Assembly (NCBI GenBank): GCA_012523095.1
Contig: JAAYJE010000126.1
Location: 1 to 64,000 of the forward strand
Reading direction: 5' to 3'
DNA: 64,000 bases
Source: Actinomycetota bacterium
GTDB taxonomy: Bacteria > Actinomycetota > Thermoleophilia > RBG-16-64-13
In this document: positions 41,631 through 50,031 of the stretch, piece by piece
How the letters are laid out: each line of letters begins with the position of its first letter
Position numbering within the stretch: position 1 is the stretch's first letter
Notes under the pieces: generated by a model
Database searches by the model: none
Told to the model about the DNA's origin: nothing
What the model saw: only the letters and a program-made list of their open reading frames with translations
Position numbers and translations under genes: made by a program

Positions 41631-42668
41631 CTACTCGGGGGTCGTCGTTGCGACGGCCCCTTCCTTCTTTCGCCACAACGCAGGCGCCTTCGAGACAAGG
41701 CCCATGATACCGCCCGGCATAAACCTCATGACGAGGATGATGAGGAATCCCGAGAAGATGGGGTGATACCCGCCGAAGTAGATATCGCCATAGGCGAACA
41801 GCGCGCTGCAGATGAGCGATCCTATCACCGGGCCGATGATGGTGCCCGTACCCCCCAAGACCACCATCAGGATCGGGTAGAAAAGCCAGTTCATGTTGAA
41901 GACGCTGGCGGGCTCCAGATGGAACAGGTAATAGCCATAGATGCTGCCCGCCAGACCGGCCAGAAACGCACTCATGGCGAAAGCGAGGACCTTGTATTTG
42001 AGAACGTTCACCCCATGCGACGCCGCCGAGATGTCGTCTTCCCGGATGGCTTTGAGAGCCAGACCGAAACTCGAGCGGGTGAGGAGCCAGACGGCCAGCG
42101 TCGCAAGGACTGCGACCAACAGAGCCACCCAGTAGTAGACGCGCATGCTGGAGAAGTAGCTGGCGTCCAGGTAGATGCCGTTGGCGCCACCGGTGATCTT
42201 CCCGCCTTTGACGAAGAGGACATAGACGATCTGGGCCAGACCGAGCGTGCCGAACGAGAGATAGTCGCCCTTGAGACGGGACAGCAGCAGCAATCCGATG
42301 ATGGACGCAACGATGGCCGGAGCGATACCTGCCACGACCATGAGCGTCACGTCGAAGAAGAAGTAAAGGCCGATCCCATTCAGCCACAACCCGGCCATGG
42401 TGTAGGCGCCGAGGCCGAAGAAAGCGTGAGTACCTAGGCTTATCTGTCCCGTGTACCCGGCGATGAGGTTCCATCCCTGGGCCACCGTGAGATACACGCA
42501 GGTGATGAAAAGATAGTAGCCTGTGTAGGATGCATCTACGTCCAGCCAGAAGGGTAGAGTGCCGAGGGCCGCAAGGGCTGCGACGATGATGCCCAACGAG
42601 ATGAGGCCCTTGTGGCCCAGTCTCCGGTACAGTGCCTTCACGCCCACCTCGCGCACTTCTGTTTCCAT
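41631..42668 (-). CDS. Branched-chain amino acid-type ABC transporter permease LivM
   Basis: A membrane permease of 345 residues with about ten helices and the family EAA-like segment SFGLALKAIREDDISAASHGVN. It partners LivH. The liv genes here open a sugar/alcohol catabolic operon, so the imported solute may be unrelated to amino acids; HAAT systems also move urea, amides and aromatic acids. The last 20 residues are basic and variable. Confidence 0.92.
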   Translation of the reverse strand: METEVREVGVKALYRRLGHKGLISLGIIVAALAALGTLPFWLDVDASYTGYYLFITCVYLTVAQGWNLIAGYTGQISLGTHAFFGLGAYTMAGLWLNGIGLYFFFDVTLMVVAGIAPAIVASIIGLLLLSRLKGDYLSFGTLGLAQIVYVLFVKGGKITGGANGIYLDASYFSSMRVYYWVALLVAVLATLAVWLLTRSSFGLALKAIREDDISAASHGVNVLKYKVLAFAMSAFLAGLAGSIYGYYLFHLEPASVFNMNWLFYPILMVVLGGTGTIIGPVIGSLICSALFAYGDIYFGGYHPIFSGFLIILVMRFMPGGIMGLVSKAPALWRKKEGAVATTTPE

Positions 42669-42698
42669 GGTTCTATACCCGATCGTTTCACCCCTGCC

Positions 42699-43580
42699 TC
42701 ATACTTTCTTGACGGCAGCCCGTCCGCCGAAGATGCCGTTCGGCATGAATATAAGCACCAGGATGAACACCGCGTATGAGATGGCATCGGCCCATCCGGC
42801 ACCTATGTAGTAGGCCCCCAGACTCTCGATGACACCGAGTATGAGACCGGCGCTGAGGGCTCCCCACACGTTGCCGATGCCGCCTAGAGCCAATGCCACC
42901 AAAGCCTTGAGAGCAAACGTGAACCCGTAATTAGGGTCGAAGGAGTAGACCGACGCCATCACCACGCCGGCCAGCCCGGCCAGCCCGATGCCGATGCCGA
43001 AAGCCACCGCCATGACCCAGTTGGAGCTGATGCCGAGGAGCTTCACGGCCTGCATGTCGGCTGAAGCGGCGCGGACGGCCGTGCCCAAACGAGTCCGCTT
43101 CAGGAAGTAGAAGACAACGAAGGCCGCCAGCAACGCGATGACCAAAGCCATGAGGCGTACGAACGAGATGTTGACATCGCCGATACGGATGGTGTAGCTG
43201 GCGTACGAAGTGGCGGCGAAACGCGGGTTGGCGGTCCAGAAGGTCAACATAAGGTTGTCGACCATATACATCAGACCAACCGCGAGCAGCAATGAGACGT
43301 TCTTGTCCTCGATGGCCGCGGCATCCTTGAACAACGTATAGAACAAGCCAAGACCGACCATGAACGCCACCGGGACCGAGATCAGGATACAGACATACGG
43401 ATCTATCCCGAGAAGCGTGAAGAGCCAGTAGGTCAAGTAGGCGAACAGGACGATCATGGAGCCCTGAGCGAGGAAGATGATCCTCATGGTGCCGAACACC
43501 AGGCTGAGGCCGATGGCCGCGATACCATACATAGTCCCGAAGAGAACACCGTTGATCAGGACCTGAAGCAGTATGGTCAC
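42699..43580 (-). CDS. Branched-chain amino acid-type ABC transporter permease LivH
   Basis: The 293-residue protein has about eight helices, the opening NGVLFGTMYGIAAIGLSLVFG, and the EAA-like RLGTAVRAASADMQAVKLLGI. The GTG start overlaps the livF stop (GTGA). It pairs with LivM across a 30-base gap. Confidence 0.93.
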   Translation of the reverse strand: MTILLQVLINGVLFGTMYGIAAIGLSLVFGTMRIIFLAQGSMIVLFAYLTYWLFTLLGIDPYVCILISVPVAFMVGLGLFYTLFKDAAAIEDKNVSLLLAVGLMYMVDNLMLTFWTANPRFAATSYASYTIRIGDVNISFVRLMALVIALLAAFVVFYFLKRTRLGTAVRAASADMQAVKLLGISSNWVMAVAFGIGIGLAGLAGVVMASVYSFDPNYGFTFALKALVALALGGIGNVWGALSAGLILGVIESLGAYYIGAGWADAISYAVFILVLIFMPNGIFGGRAAVKKV

Positions 43581-44326
43581 GATCCGCTCCCTTGGTTCCC
43601 GGTGACGGCCCGCCTGCCCAGGTAAGCCTTGCGTAGCTCCTCATTGGCGAGCAACTCCTCACCCGTCCCCGACATGACGATGTGGCCGGTACTCATCACG
43701 TAGGCCTTGTTGCAGTGTTTCAAGGCCATGTTGACGTTCTGCTCTATCATGAGGATGGTGGTGCCCTGCTGGTGAAGGGTTGTGATGAGGTCGAAGATGG
43801 CCATGGTCAGGATGGGGCTGAGTCCGAGCGAGGCCTCATCGATCATGATAAGCCTGGGCTGCGCCATCACGGCGCGCCCGATGGCGAGCATCTGCTGTTC
43901 TCCCCCGCTCAGCAGTCCTGCTTTGCCGTTCTGCCTCTCCCTCAGCACGGGGAACAGGGAGAAGACGCGCTCCAGCGAATCCTTGTAGCCGGCCCGGGTT
44001 CTGGGCAGATACGCGCCGAGCTTGAGATTCTCGTGTACGGTCAGGTTCGGGAAGAGCCTGCGTCCTTCCGGAACCTGCACTATACCTTTGTTCACCCTGT
44101 GCCTTATGCTGGTTCTGCCCAGGTCTTCGCCCTCGAAGAGGATCTCTCCTTCGGTGGGATATATCAGCCCAGAGACGGCCTTGAGCAAAGTGCTCTTTCC
44201 GGCGCCGTTGCTCCCCACCAATGCCACGATCAGCCCCTCCTCGACGGTCAACGACACGCCGAAGAGAGCGCGCACGTCGCCGTACGACACGCTCAGATTT
44301 CGGACCTCAAGTAGGGGGCTCGCCAA
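43577..44326 (-). CDS. ABC transporter ATP-binding protein LivF
   Basis: A TTG start at 44326 (GAGG upstream) gives 249 residues beginning with ASPLLEVRNLSVSYG. Walker A GSNGAGKST, signature LLSGGEQQML and Walker B RLIMIDEAS are all present. The start lies within the last 20 bases of livG, in a different frame. The frame open to 44419 is not used. Confidence 0.92.
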   Translation of the reverse strand: MASPLLEVRNLSVSYGDVRALFGVSLTVEEGLIVALVGSNGAGKSTLLKAVSGLIYPTEGEILFEGEDLGRTSIRHRVNKGIVQVPEGRRLFPNLTVHENLKLGAYLPRTRAGYKDSLERVFSLFPVLRERQNGKAGLLSGGEQQMLAIGRAVMAQPRLIMIDEASLGLSPILTMAIFDLITTLHQQGTTILMIEQNVNMALKHCNKAYVMSTGHIVMSGTGEELLANEELRKAYLGRRAVTGNQGSGS

Positions 44327-45041
44327 GATATGCCTCGATGACTTTGGGGTCGCAGGCGACTTCGTCCGGACAGGCATCGGCGATCTTGGCGCCGTAATCC
44401 AGAACACCCACTCGATCACAGAAGTCGAGAACTGCGTCCACCTTGTGCTCTATCCAGAGGATTGAGAACTTCCGCTCCTCTTTGGTCGCTCTGATCACCG
44501 TGAACAGATTGTCTATCTCGGTGGCGGTGAGACCCGCCATCGGCTCGTCGAGAAGTATCAGCGATGGCATAGAGGCAAGACCCATCGCGATCTCGAGCAG
44601 ACGCCGATCGGACAAGGTCAGATGCGCCGCGATGACATCGCGTTTGCTCTCCAGCTGGACCAGCTCGAGCGCACTGAGGGTCCGCTCCTTGGAAGAGAGC
44701 TCGTGCGCGCCCCCGTATACGGCGGCGGTCATCACGTTATCGTGAACCGACATCTTCAGAAACGCCCGCACCAACTGATACGTGCGCGCTATCCCCAGAT
44801 GACAGATCTTGTGAGGGGGAAGTCCGGCTATCTCCCTGCCTCTGAACTTGATGCTGCCGCTGTCGAGCTTGTAGATGGAGGTGATAAGGTTGAAGACGGT
44901 GGTCTTACCGGCCCCATTCGGACCGATCATGCCGACGATCTCTTCCTCATTCACCTGGAAATCGAGGTCGACGATGACCCTGAGGCCGCCGAAGCGCTTG
45001 TTGACCTTGTCGAGGACGAGGAGTGGGTCACCTGCGGCCAT
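44307..45041 (-). CDS. ABC transporter ATP-binding protein LivG
   Basis: 244 residues with Walker A GPNGAGKTT and a Q-loop region. The signature motif reads LTLSDRRLLEIA in place of the canonical LSGGQQ, the usual LivG divergence. Walker B is LILLDEPMAG. First gene of the long minus-strand operon, divergent from livJ across 425 bases. Confidence 0.92.
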   Translation of the reverse strand: MAAGDPLLVLDKVNKRFGGLRVIVDLDFQVNEEEIVGMIGPNGAGKTTVFNLITSIYKLDSGSIKFRGREIAGLPPHKICHLGIARTYQLVRAFLKMSVHDNVMTAAVYGGAHELSSKERTLSALELVQLESKRDVIAAHLTLSDRRLLEIAMGLASMPSLILLDEPMAGLTATEIDNLFTVIRATKEERKFSILWIEHKVDAVLDFCDRVGVLDYGAKIADACPDEVACDPKVIEAYLGEPPT

Positions 45042-45466
45042 GGTCTATCCCCGAGAGCGCCGAAGGACCCGTATGAATACGTCGATGCAACTCGTCGTCG
45101 GTTGAAGCCATACTTGCTCCAATGGGTCACCGAACCTTGTCAACTGGCCGCCTTTCCGCTGACTGATCTAATTGGCCCAGACCACAAAAGATGCGGATTC
45201 GCGACTCAAAGTATCAAGCCCACCCGGCTTTGTCCATATCCAGAACCGTTCCGTTGGGTCCAGAGAGCAAGACCCTGTTCCACCAACCGGCAGACAACAC
45301 CGGCAGAAAGAGTTCAGAGAGGCCCGCCCTGCGGTATGATGAGATGGGCAGGGGAACACAGTGACGAGGAGGGAGTGTATGACGTGAACCCGTTCTTGCA
45401 TGTTGGATATGTCGTGGCTTGACCCCAACACGTGTTGTCTCAATCGTCTGTTCTGGGGAGATGCTC
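45042..45466. promoter_or_regulatory. Divergent livG/livJ control region
   Basis: No gene seen in 425 bases. A perfect 12-bp palindrome, CAACACGTGTTG (45426-45437), lies just downstream of TTGACC (45419-45424), a plausible -35 for livJ. A regulator bound there would block livJ. The -10 is not clear. The livG side shows no distinct promoter. Confidence 0.45.
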
Positions 45467-46729
45467 ATGAGAAACAGAAAGATGCTTGTAACGTTCCTAG
45501 CTCTCATCCTCGGCCTCGCGGCCGCCTTTGGCGCCGTGGCCTGCGGAGAAGAAAAGGCTCCTGAAACCACGGCGGCCCCCACTGAAACCACGGCGGCTGG
45601 TGGTGATTTCGTCGGCCAGGTCAAGATAGGCGGCCTCGGCTCCATGACCGGCCAGAACGCGATGACCGGCGCCGAGATGATCTGGGCCTATGAACGGGCC
45701 GTCAAGGATATCAACGCCGCCGGCGGCATCAAGCTGCCCGACGGCAACTACGAACTGAAGCTCACCATGGTCGACGACAAGACCGACGCCACAGAAGGAG
45801 CAGCCGGCGCTGAGAAGCTCATCAAAGCCGAGGGGATCGAGCTGATCCTCAGCTCCAATATCACCCCCATCAACCTGGCGGCGGGGATCGTGGCCGAGAA
45901 GTACCAGTGCTACTTCCAGATCGCGACGAGCTGGACCGACTACATCGAAGAACAGAATTTCGAGTGGGTGTCGGACATCTTCTTCACTCCGAAGGCCGCC
46001 ACGGAGATACCGTTCAACGTGGCCGGTCTCATGCCTGAGAGCGACCGGCCGCAGAACTGGTGCATGCTTACCGAGGACAACACCGACGGTGAAGGCATGG
46101 CCGCCGGAGCCGTCGCCGTGTCTGACGAGTTCGGCTATGAGACCGCCATGGTGGAGAGGTACACGCCGGGAACGAAGGACTTCTCGTCCATCATTCTCAA
46201 GTTCAAGCAGAACGAGATCGACGCCCTCATCACGCTGATCGGCTCGGCCGACGCCATCACCTTCATGAAGCAGATGAAAGAGCAGAACTACTCGCCGAAG
46301 CTTCTGTTCGGCTGGAAAGGGTTCTGGCCGACGGAGTTCATGACCGCGCTCGGACCCGACTCGGACTACGCAGGCCATGACGGCTTCTGGTCGGAGGGCA
46401 ACGGAGCTCCCGGCTCGGCTGAACTCGGCCAAGCCTTCAAGGATGAACACAACGGCCTTGACTCAGTGAGTATCGGACTCTCGTACGCCAACGTCCAGAT
46501 CATGGCTCAGGCCATCGAGAAGGCGGGGTCCACGGACCCGGCGGCGGTACGCGACCAGATCTTCGGAGGCAGCTTCGTCGGCACGACCATGGGCGACGTC
46601 ACCTACAGCGACAAGGGCATCTGCAACACCACCCCCTACGGATTGTGGTGGAAAGACGGCAAGCGCGTCCAATACTGGCCGGATGCGGGCAATCAGGTCG
46701 AGTGGTTCGTCCCCTGGGATCAGAGGTAA
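45467..46729 (+). CDS. HAAT-type ABC transporter substrate-binding lipoprotein (LivJ-like)
   Basis: 420 residues from the ATG at 45467 with GGGGAG six bases upstream. The signal MRNRKMLVTFLALILGLAA ends in lipobox AVAC. A Thr-rich linker and a periplasmic-binding fold type I follow (VKIGGLGSMTGQNAMTGAEM, TMVDDKTDATEGAAGAEKL). It captures the solute for LivGFHM, whose genes face it. A perfect hairpin at 46805-46840 probably ends its transcript. Confidence 0.92.
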   Translation: MRNRKMLVTFLALILGLAAAFGAVACGEEKAPETTAAPTETTAAGGDFVGQVKIGGLGSMTGQNAMTGAEMIWAYERAVKDINAAGGIKLPDGNYELKLTMVDDKTDATEGAAGAEKLIKAEGIELILSSNITPINLAAGIVAEKYQCYFQIATSWTDYIEEQNFEWVSDIFFTPKAATEIPFNVAGLMPESDRPQNWCMLTEDNTDGEGMAAGAVAVSDEFGYETAMVERYTPGTKDFSSIILKFKQNEIDALITLIGSADAITFMKQMKEQNYSPKLLFGWKGFWPTEFMTALGPDSDYAGHDGFWSEGNGAPGSAELGQAFKDEHNGLDSVSIGLSYANVQIMAQAIEKAGSTDPAAVRDQIFGGSFVGTTMGDVTYSDKGICNTTPYGLWWKDGKRVQYWPDAGNQVEWFVPWDQR

Positions 46730-46804
46730 CAGGCATGTGACCGCCCTCGACTCCGGGCCGTGAAGACGGTCATCGTAGGCGAGACGGTCAAAGGAAGGAG
46801 ATCG

Positions 46805-46840
46805 AACCCCGCCCTCTTCGTTCATCGAGAGGGCGGGGTT
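46805..46840 (+). terminator. 13-bp perfect hairpin, livJ terminator or cupin attenuator
   Basis: aaccccgccctct and agagggcggggtt flank a ten-base loop, followed by CTTGC. It ends 20 bases before the cupin ATG, so some transcription must pass it if the cupin has no promoter of its own. Confidence 0.65.
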
Positions 46841-46860
46841 CTTGCAGAAAGGAGCGCATC

Positions 46861-47325
46861 ATGAGCGGCAAGTACGACAAGTATTTCATCACCGAGACCC
46901 CGCCTCACCCCGACCATCCGCAGAGCAGGAACATCGTGAGTGATGTGCCTTGGTGCGACTCCCTCTGCATCATCAACGAGCTGGGCGGGACCGTTGAGGG
47001 CGCCTACTATCTCGAGACATGCATGGTCCTCCGGACGGGAACCATCGACTATCTGGAGGAGTCCCACACCCATGACTTTCCCGAGTATTTGTTGTTCTTG
47101 GGTACCAACCCTGAAGACCAGTTTGACTTGGGTGGAGAGGTAGAAGTGTGGATGGGCGACGAGCAGCACACCGTCAACCGCACCTGCGCCGTGTTCGTCC
47201 CCCCGGGCGTGCCTCACTGCCCTATGATTGTACGTCGGGTCGACCGGCCCTTCATCTTCATCAGCACGGGACCCGGGCTGGGCCGCGAGTACGACGGGCA
47301 GGCCGCCGACAGCGCGCCGCGGTGA
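46861..47325 (+). CDS. Cupin-like protein
   Basis: 154 residues. The cupin metal motif HxHxxxE is HTHDFPE (in EESHTHDFPEYLLF), and the second motif is PPGVPH, followed by RRVDRPFIFI. A single-domain cupin with a vestigial N-terminal extension (SGKYDKYFITE) shared with the gene at 47425. Probably binds or isomerises a small ligand of this catabolic region. Follows livJ after the hairpin, with AAAGGAG before the ATG. Confidence 0.82.
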   Translation: MSGKYDKYFITETPPHPDHPQSRNIVSDVPWCDSLCIINELGGTVEGAYYLETCMVLRTGTIDYLEESHTHDFPEYLLFLGTNPEDQFDLGGEVEVWMGDEQHTVNRTCAVFVPPGVPHCPMIVRRVDRPFIFISTGPGLGREYDGQAADSAPR

Positions 47326-47424
47326 TCATTGCCGGTACAGTGCACTGCACCGGCGTGACGGTCCGCCGTCTGCGCCGTAACTGGATTTGACGTGACTACG
47401 CAGCCGTAGCGAGACTTGACGTAA

Positions 47425-47886
47425 CTACTTATATGTCGCCTTGCCTTCGTAGGTCGGGTTCATCACCACGGAGAAGTGGAAGATGGGCCTGTCGACCTGG
47501 AGTATCCGCATAGGGTTGTGCGGGACGCCGGCGGGGCACCAGATCATCGTCGAACGCGTGAGCCTATGCGCCTCCCCGTTCATCGAGAACTCGATGACCC
47601 CACTCAGGTTGTAAGGGTCGTCGGGGTCGCTGCCGTAGAACCCGATGAGCTCGTCGTAGTCGTGCACGTGCTCCACGAAGATGGGGTCCCGCGGGGCGGG
47701 GGCGAAGTACCAGGCGGTGTTCATCTGAAAAGCGCCTTTGCAGACATCGTCGTCCATCCATAGGATGCGTTCGGCGAACTGTCTGTACAACTCACGGAAC
47801 TCCGGCGTGCCCATGCCGGGCGGCTCCTGAAGCTCCTGCACGAAATACCTACCGTACTCGCCGCCCTTGTTGTTATCGTAGACCAT
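47425..47886 (-). CDS. Cupin-like protein, paralogue
   Basis: 153 residues from the ATG at 47886 with AAAGGA upstream. GEYGRYFVQEL parallels the paralogue's GKYDKYFITE. HVHDYDE is the HxHxxxE motif and PAGVPH the second motif, followed by LQVDRPIFHF. It is last in the dehydrogenase/BKACE operon, convergent with the other cupin gene. The frame running on to 48603 overlaps the dehydrogenase gene and is spurious. Confidence 0.82.
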   Translation of the reverse strand: MVYDNNKGGEYGRYFVQELQEPPGMGTPEFRELYRQFAERILWMDDDVCKGAFQMNTAWYFAPAPRDPIFVEHVHDYDELIGFYGSDPDDPYNLSGVIEFSMNGEAHRLTRSTMIWCPAGVPHNPMRILQVDRPIFHFSVVMNPTYEGKATYK

Positions 47887-47924
47887 ATGGCGATCCTTTC
47901 TCATGCAACCGATCCGAAGGCCGG

Positions 47925-48875
47925 CTATTCCTTGGGCATGTCCCAATCTATGAAACGCCAATAAGGAGCATTGACCCGTTTCTGGTAGGCCTCCATGTCC
48001 ACACTTCGCCAATCGTAGAAGCCCACCCCCGTCTTGGCGCCCAGATCGCCCCGGCCCACCCGGTCGGTGACGGCAGGGGGCGCTTCGGCCATGTTGCTGA
48101 GCGAGGGGAACACAGCATCGCACGTGCGCATATTCAGAGTCAGGTCGCCGTTGTCGAAGTGCTCGAAGATCCCGATGGACGTGTAACGAGGGCAGAAACT
48201 GTACATCAGACAGGTGTCGATGTCCCTGGGATCCGCGATGCCGCTCTCGATGAGGTTGAGCGCCTCCCGCCACAGCGCGAACTGCAGGCGGTTGCCTATG
48301 AAGCCGGGTGCAGGCTTCTTGAGCACCACCGGCCTGCGGTCGAGAGACTCCAGCAGTTCCTTGGCGAACTGAAGGACGGCCGGATCGGTGGCAGCGCCGC
48401 CGCACAGCTCGAAAAACGGCACCATATGGGCGGGGTTGAAGGGGTGAGTGATTATGATACGGTCCTTGTACTTCGTAGCCTTCTCGGCCAGACGGTCGGG
48501 CACCAGAGACGAGCTCACCGAGCAGATGGCCTTGATCTTGGGACAGGTCTCCTCGATACGGGCATAGATCTCGTGTTTGAGATCCAAGACCTCCGGTACA
48601 CATTCGAAGATCACGTCGCAGTCGGCCAGATCACGGTGATCAGTGGTGTACGCAAGGTATCTCTCGCAGATGGAGAGCTGCTCCGCGGGCATGAGGCCCT
48701 GCTCGATCATCTGGCGGAAGTAGCCGTCGTAGATCTTCTTGTACTCAGGGATCATCTCCGCGCGGCGTACGAGGCACGTGGCCCGGTAGCCGTGACCGGT
48801 CGCAAGCACGGCCAGACTGTCCCCGATCATTCCCGCGCCGATTATGCCGATGTGATCCACACTGTCGAGCTTCAT
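47925..48875 (-). CDS. 3-hydroxyacyl-CoA dehydrogenase-type NAD-dependent dehydrogenase
   Basis: 316 residues: Rossmann GIIGAGMIG, the AD-type second strand, catalytic His in HPFNPAHM, and a C-terminal helical domain ending GVGFYDW. The same family includes L-carnitine and L-gulonate dehydrogenases. The BKACE gene directly upstream makes a dehydrocarnitine-like 3-oxo acid a reasonable product. The GHGYRATCLVRR segment suggests NAD use. Substrate not proven. Confidence 0.88.
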   Translation of the reverse strand: MKLDSVDHIGIIGAGMIGDSLAVLATGHGYRATCLVRRAEMIPEYKKIYDGYFRQMIEQGLMPAEQLSICERYLAYTTDHRDLADCDVIFECVPEVLDLKHEIYARIEETCPKIKAICSVSSSLVPDRLAEKATKYKDRIIITHPFNPAHMVPFFELCGGAATDPAVLQFAKELLESLDRRPVVLKKPAPGFIGNRLQFALWREALNLIESGIADPRDIDTCLMYSFCPRYTSIGIFEHFDNGDLTLNMRTCDAVFPSLSNMAEAPPAVTDRVGRGDLGAKTGVGFYDWRSVDMEAYQKRVNAPYWRFIDWDMPKE

Positions 48876-48922
48876 ATCATGCGTCCATTCCTCCGACGAT
48901 TACCAGGAGCGGCGGGTGCACA

Positions 48923-49807
48923 CTATTTGAGCGGGCGAAGACCAAGGATCTCTCTCGCTTCAGCCGGAGTCGCGACTTCCATCTCCAGTTCGTGGATGAT
49001 ACGGACCATCCGCTCGACCAACTGCGCGTTGCTCTTGGCCAGCTCGCCGTACCGGTAGTAGATGTTGTCCTCCATGCCCACGCGGACGCTGCCTCCCTTG
49101 AGCAGACCGTAGGTGATGCCGTGGAGCTGGTTCGCCCCGATGGCCATGGTGGACCAATTGACGGAGCGATCGGTGGGAAGCAGGCTGATCATGAAGTCGA
49201 GGTTGTGCTGGCTGAAGGAGATGGCGCCCTGGCTGACCTTGTTCATACCCATGACGAAGGTAAGCGACGGAGGATCGGCGATCACGCCCGCGGGCACGAG
49301 CACGTTGAAGACGTCTTCGACGCTGGAGGGATTGAACACCTCGAGCTCTGGTTTGATGCCCAGGTCCATCATCTTCTGGGCGGTCTTGATGAGCCAGGGG
49401 CGCTCCCACTTGTAGATGAAGGACAGGTCGCCCCACACGGTGGTGATGAGAGAGCAGTCCAACGAGCACATCTCGGGCAGGCAGGACTTGTCCTCCATGT
49501 CGAGCAAGACGGTCCCGTCGTCGGCCGTGGAGCCGGGCTTGGTTGCGGGGGCGGTTGAGTTCTGGATGATGACGGGACATCTCGCACGGAGACCCGTGTT
49601 GATCTCGGCGAAGATGTCAGGGTCGTTGCTAGAGTTGCCTTCCTTGTCGCGGGCATGGATATGGATGATCGCAGCTCCCGCGTTGTAGCAATCGTATGCA
49701 GACGAGATGATCTCGTCAGGTTGCTCGGGCAGAGCCGGGTTGGCGGCCTTGCCCTGGAAGTTCCCCGTCTGGGCGACGGTGATGATGACTTTTCGCTTCT
49801 CGGCCAC
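48923..49807 (-). CDS. BKACE (beta-keto acid cleavage enzyme, DUF849) family protein
   Basis: 294 residues from GTG at 49807, seven bases after GGAG (the TTG at 49813 is too close to it). TIM-barrel family, zinc site HIHARD with further conserved Glu/His, TNAPSL-like core (ADPPSLTFVMGMNKVSQG) and RVGMEDN. BKACE enzymes react 3-oxo acids with acetyl-CoA to give acetoacetate and a new CoA ester. Adjacent to a hydroxyacyl-CoA-dehydrogenase-type gene, the usual pairing in carnitine-like catabolism. Confidence 0.88.
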   Translation of the reverse strand: MAEKRKVIITVAQTGNFQGKAANPALPEQPDEIISSAYDCYNAGAAIIHIHARDKEGNSSNDPDIFAEINTGLRARCPVIIQNSTAPATKPGSTADDGTVLLDMEDKSCLPEMCSLDCSLITTVWGDLSFIYKWERPWLIKTAQKMMDLGIKPELEVFNPSSVEDVFNVLVPAGVIADPPSLTFVMGMNKVSQGAISFSQHNLDFMISLLPTDRSVNWSTMAIGANQLHGITYGLLKGGSVRVGMEDNIYYRYGELAKSNAQLVERMVRIIHELEMEVATPAEAREILGLRPLK

Positions 49808-49841
49808 GTTCAAACTCCTTTGGTGGGACGTCGGATCGTCG

Positions 49842-50019
49842 TCACGATCTTGACCCGGGCGTCGTTTCCGAACCGGCCGCCTCCGCCGCCGGCTTCTTTG
49901 CTATGTCCGTCCGCAGGGCCTTCTTGTCGAGCCTCTGCGCAGCAGTGTAGGACATGACGTCGGCGGCCGCCAGTTCCACATCCGGGCGCCGGTCTATCAG
50001 CCCTCCGTTCGCGGTGACG
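49842..50019 (-). pseudogene. Possible acyl-CoA ligase C-terminal remnant
   Basis: In the 218-base gap between the flavoprotein and BKACE genes, one minus-strand frame reads GGLIDRRPDVELAAADV, then QRLDKKALRTDIAKK, to a TGA. The LDKKALRxDI ending resembles the C-terminus of AMP-forming acyl-CoA ligases. There is no start codon or core domain, so it may be a gene remnant. Low confidence. Confidence 0.3.
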
Positions 50020-50031
50020 CTGCTCCTCTCC

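Noticed and set aside
47887..48603. Extended N-terminus of the cupin at 47425-47886
   Set aside because: The extra 240 residues read through the dehydrogenase gene in another frame. The ATG at 47886 has a ribosome site and starts the conserved domain.
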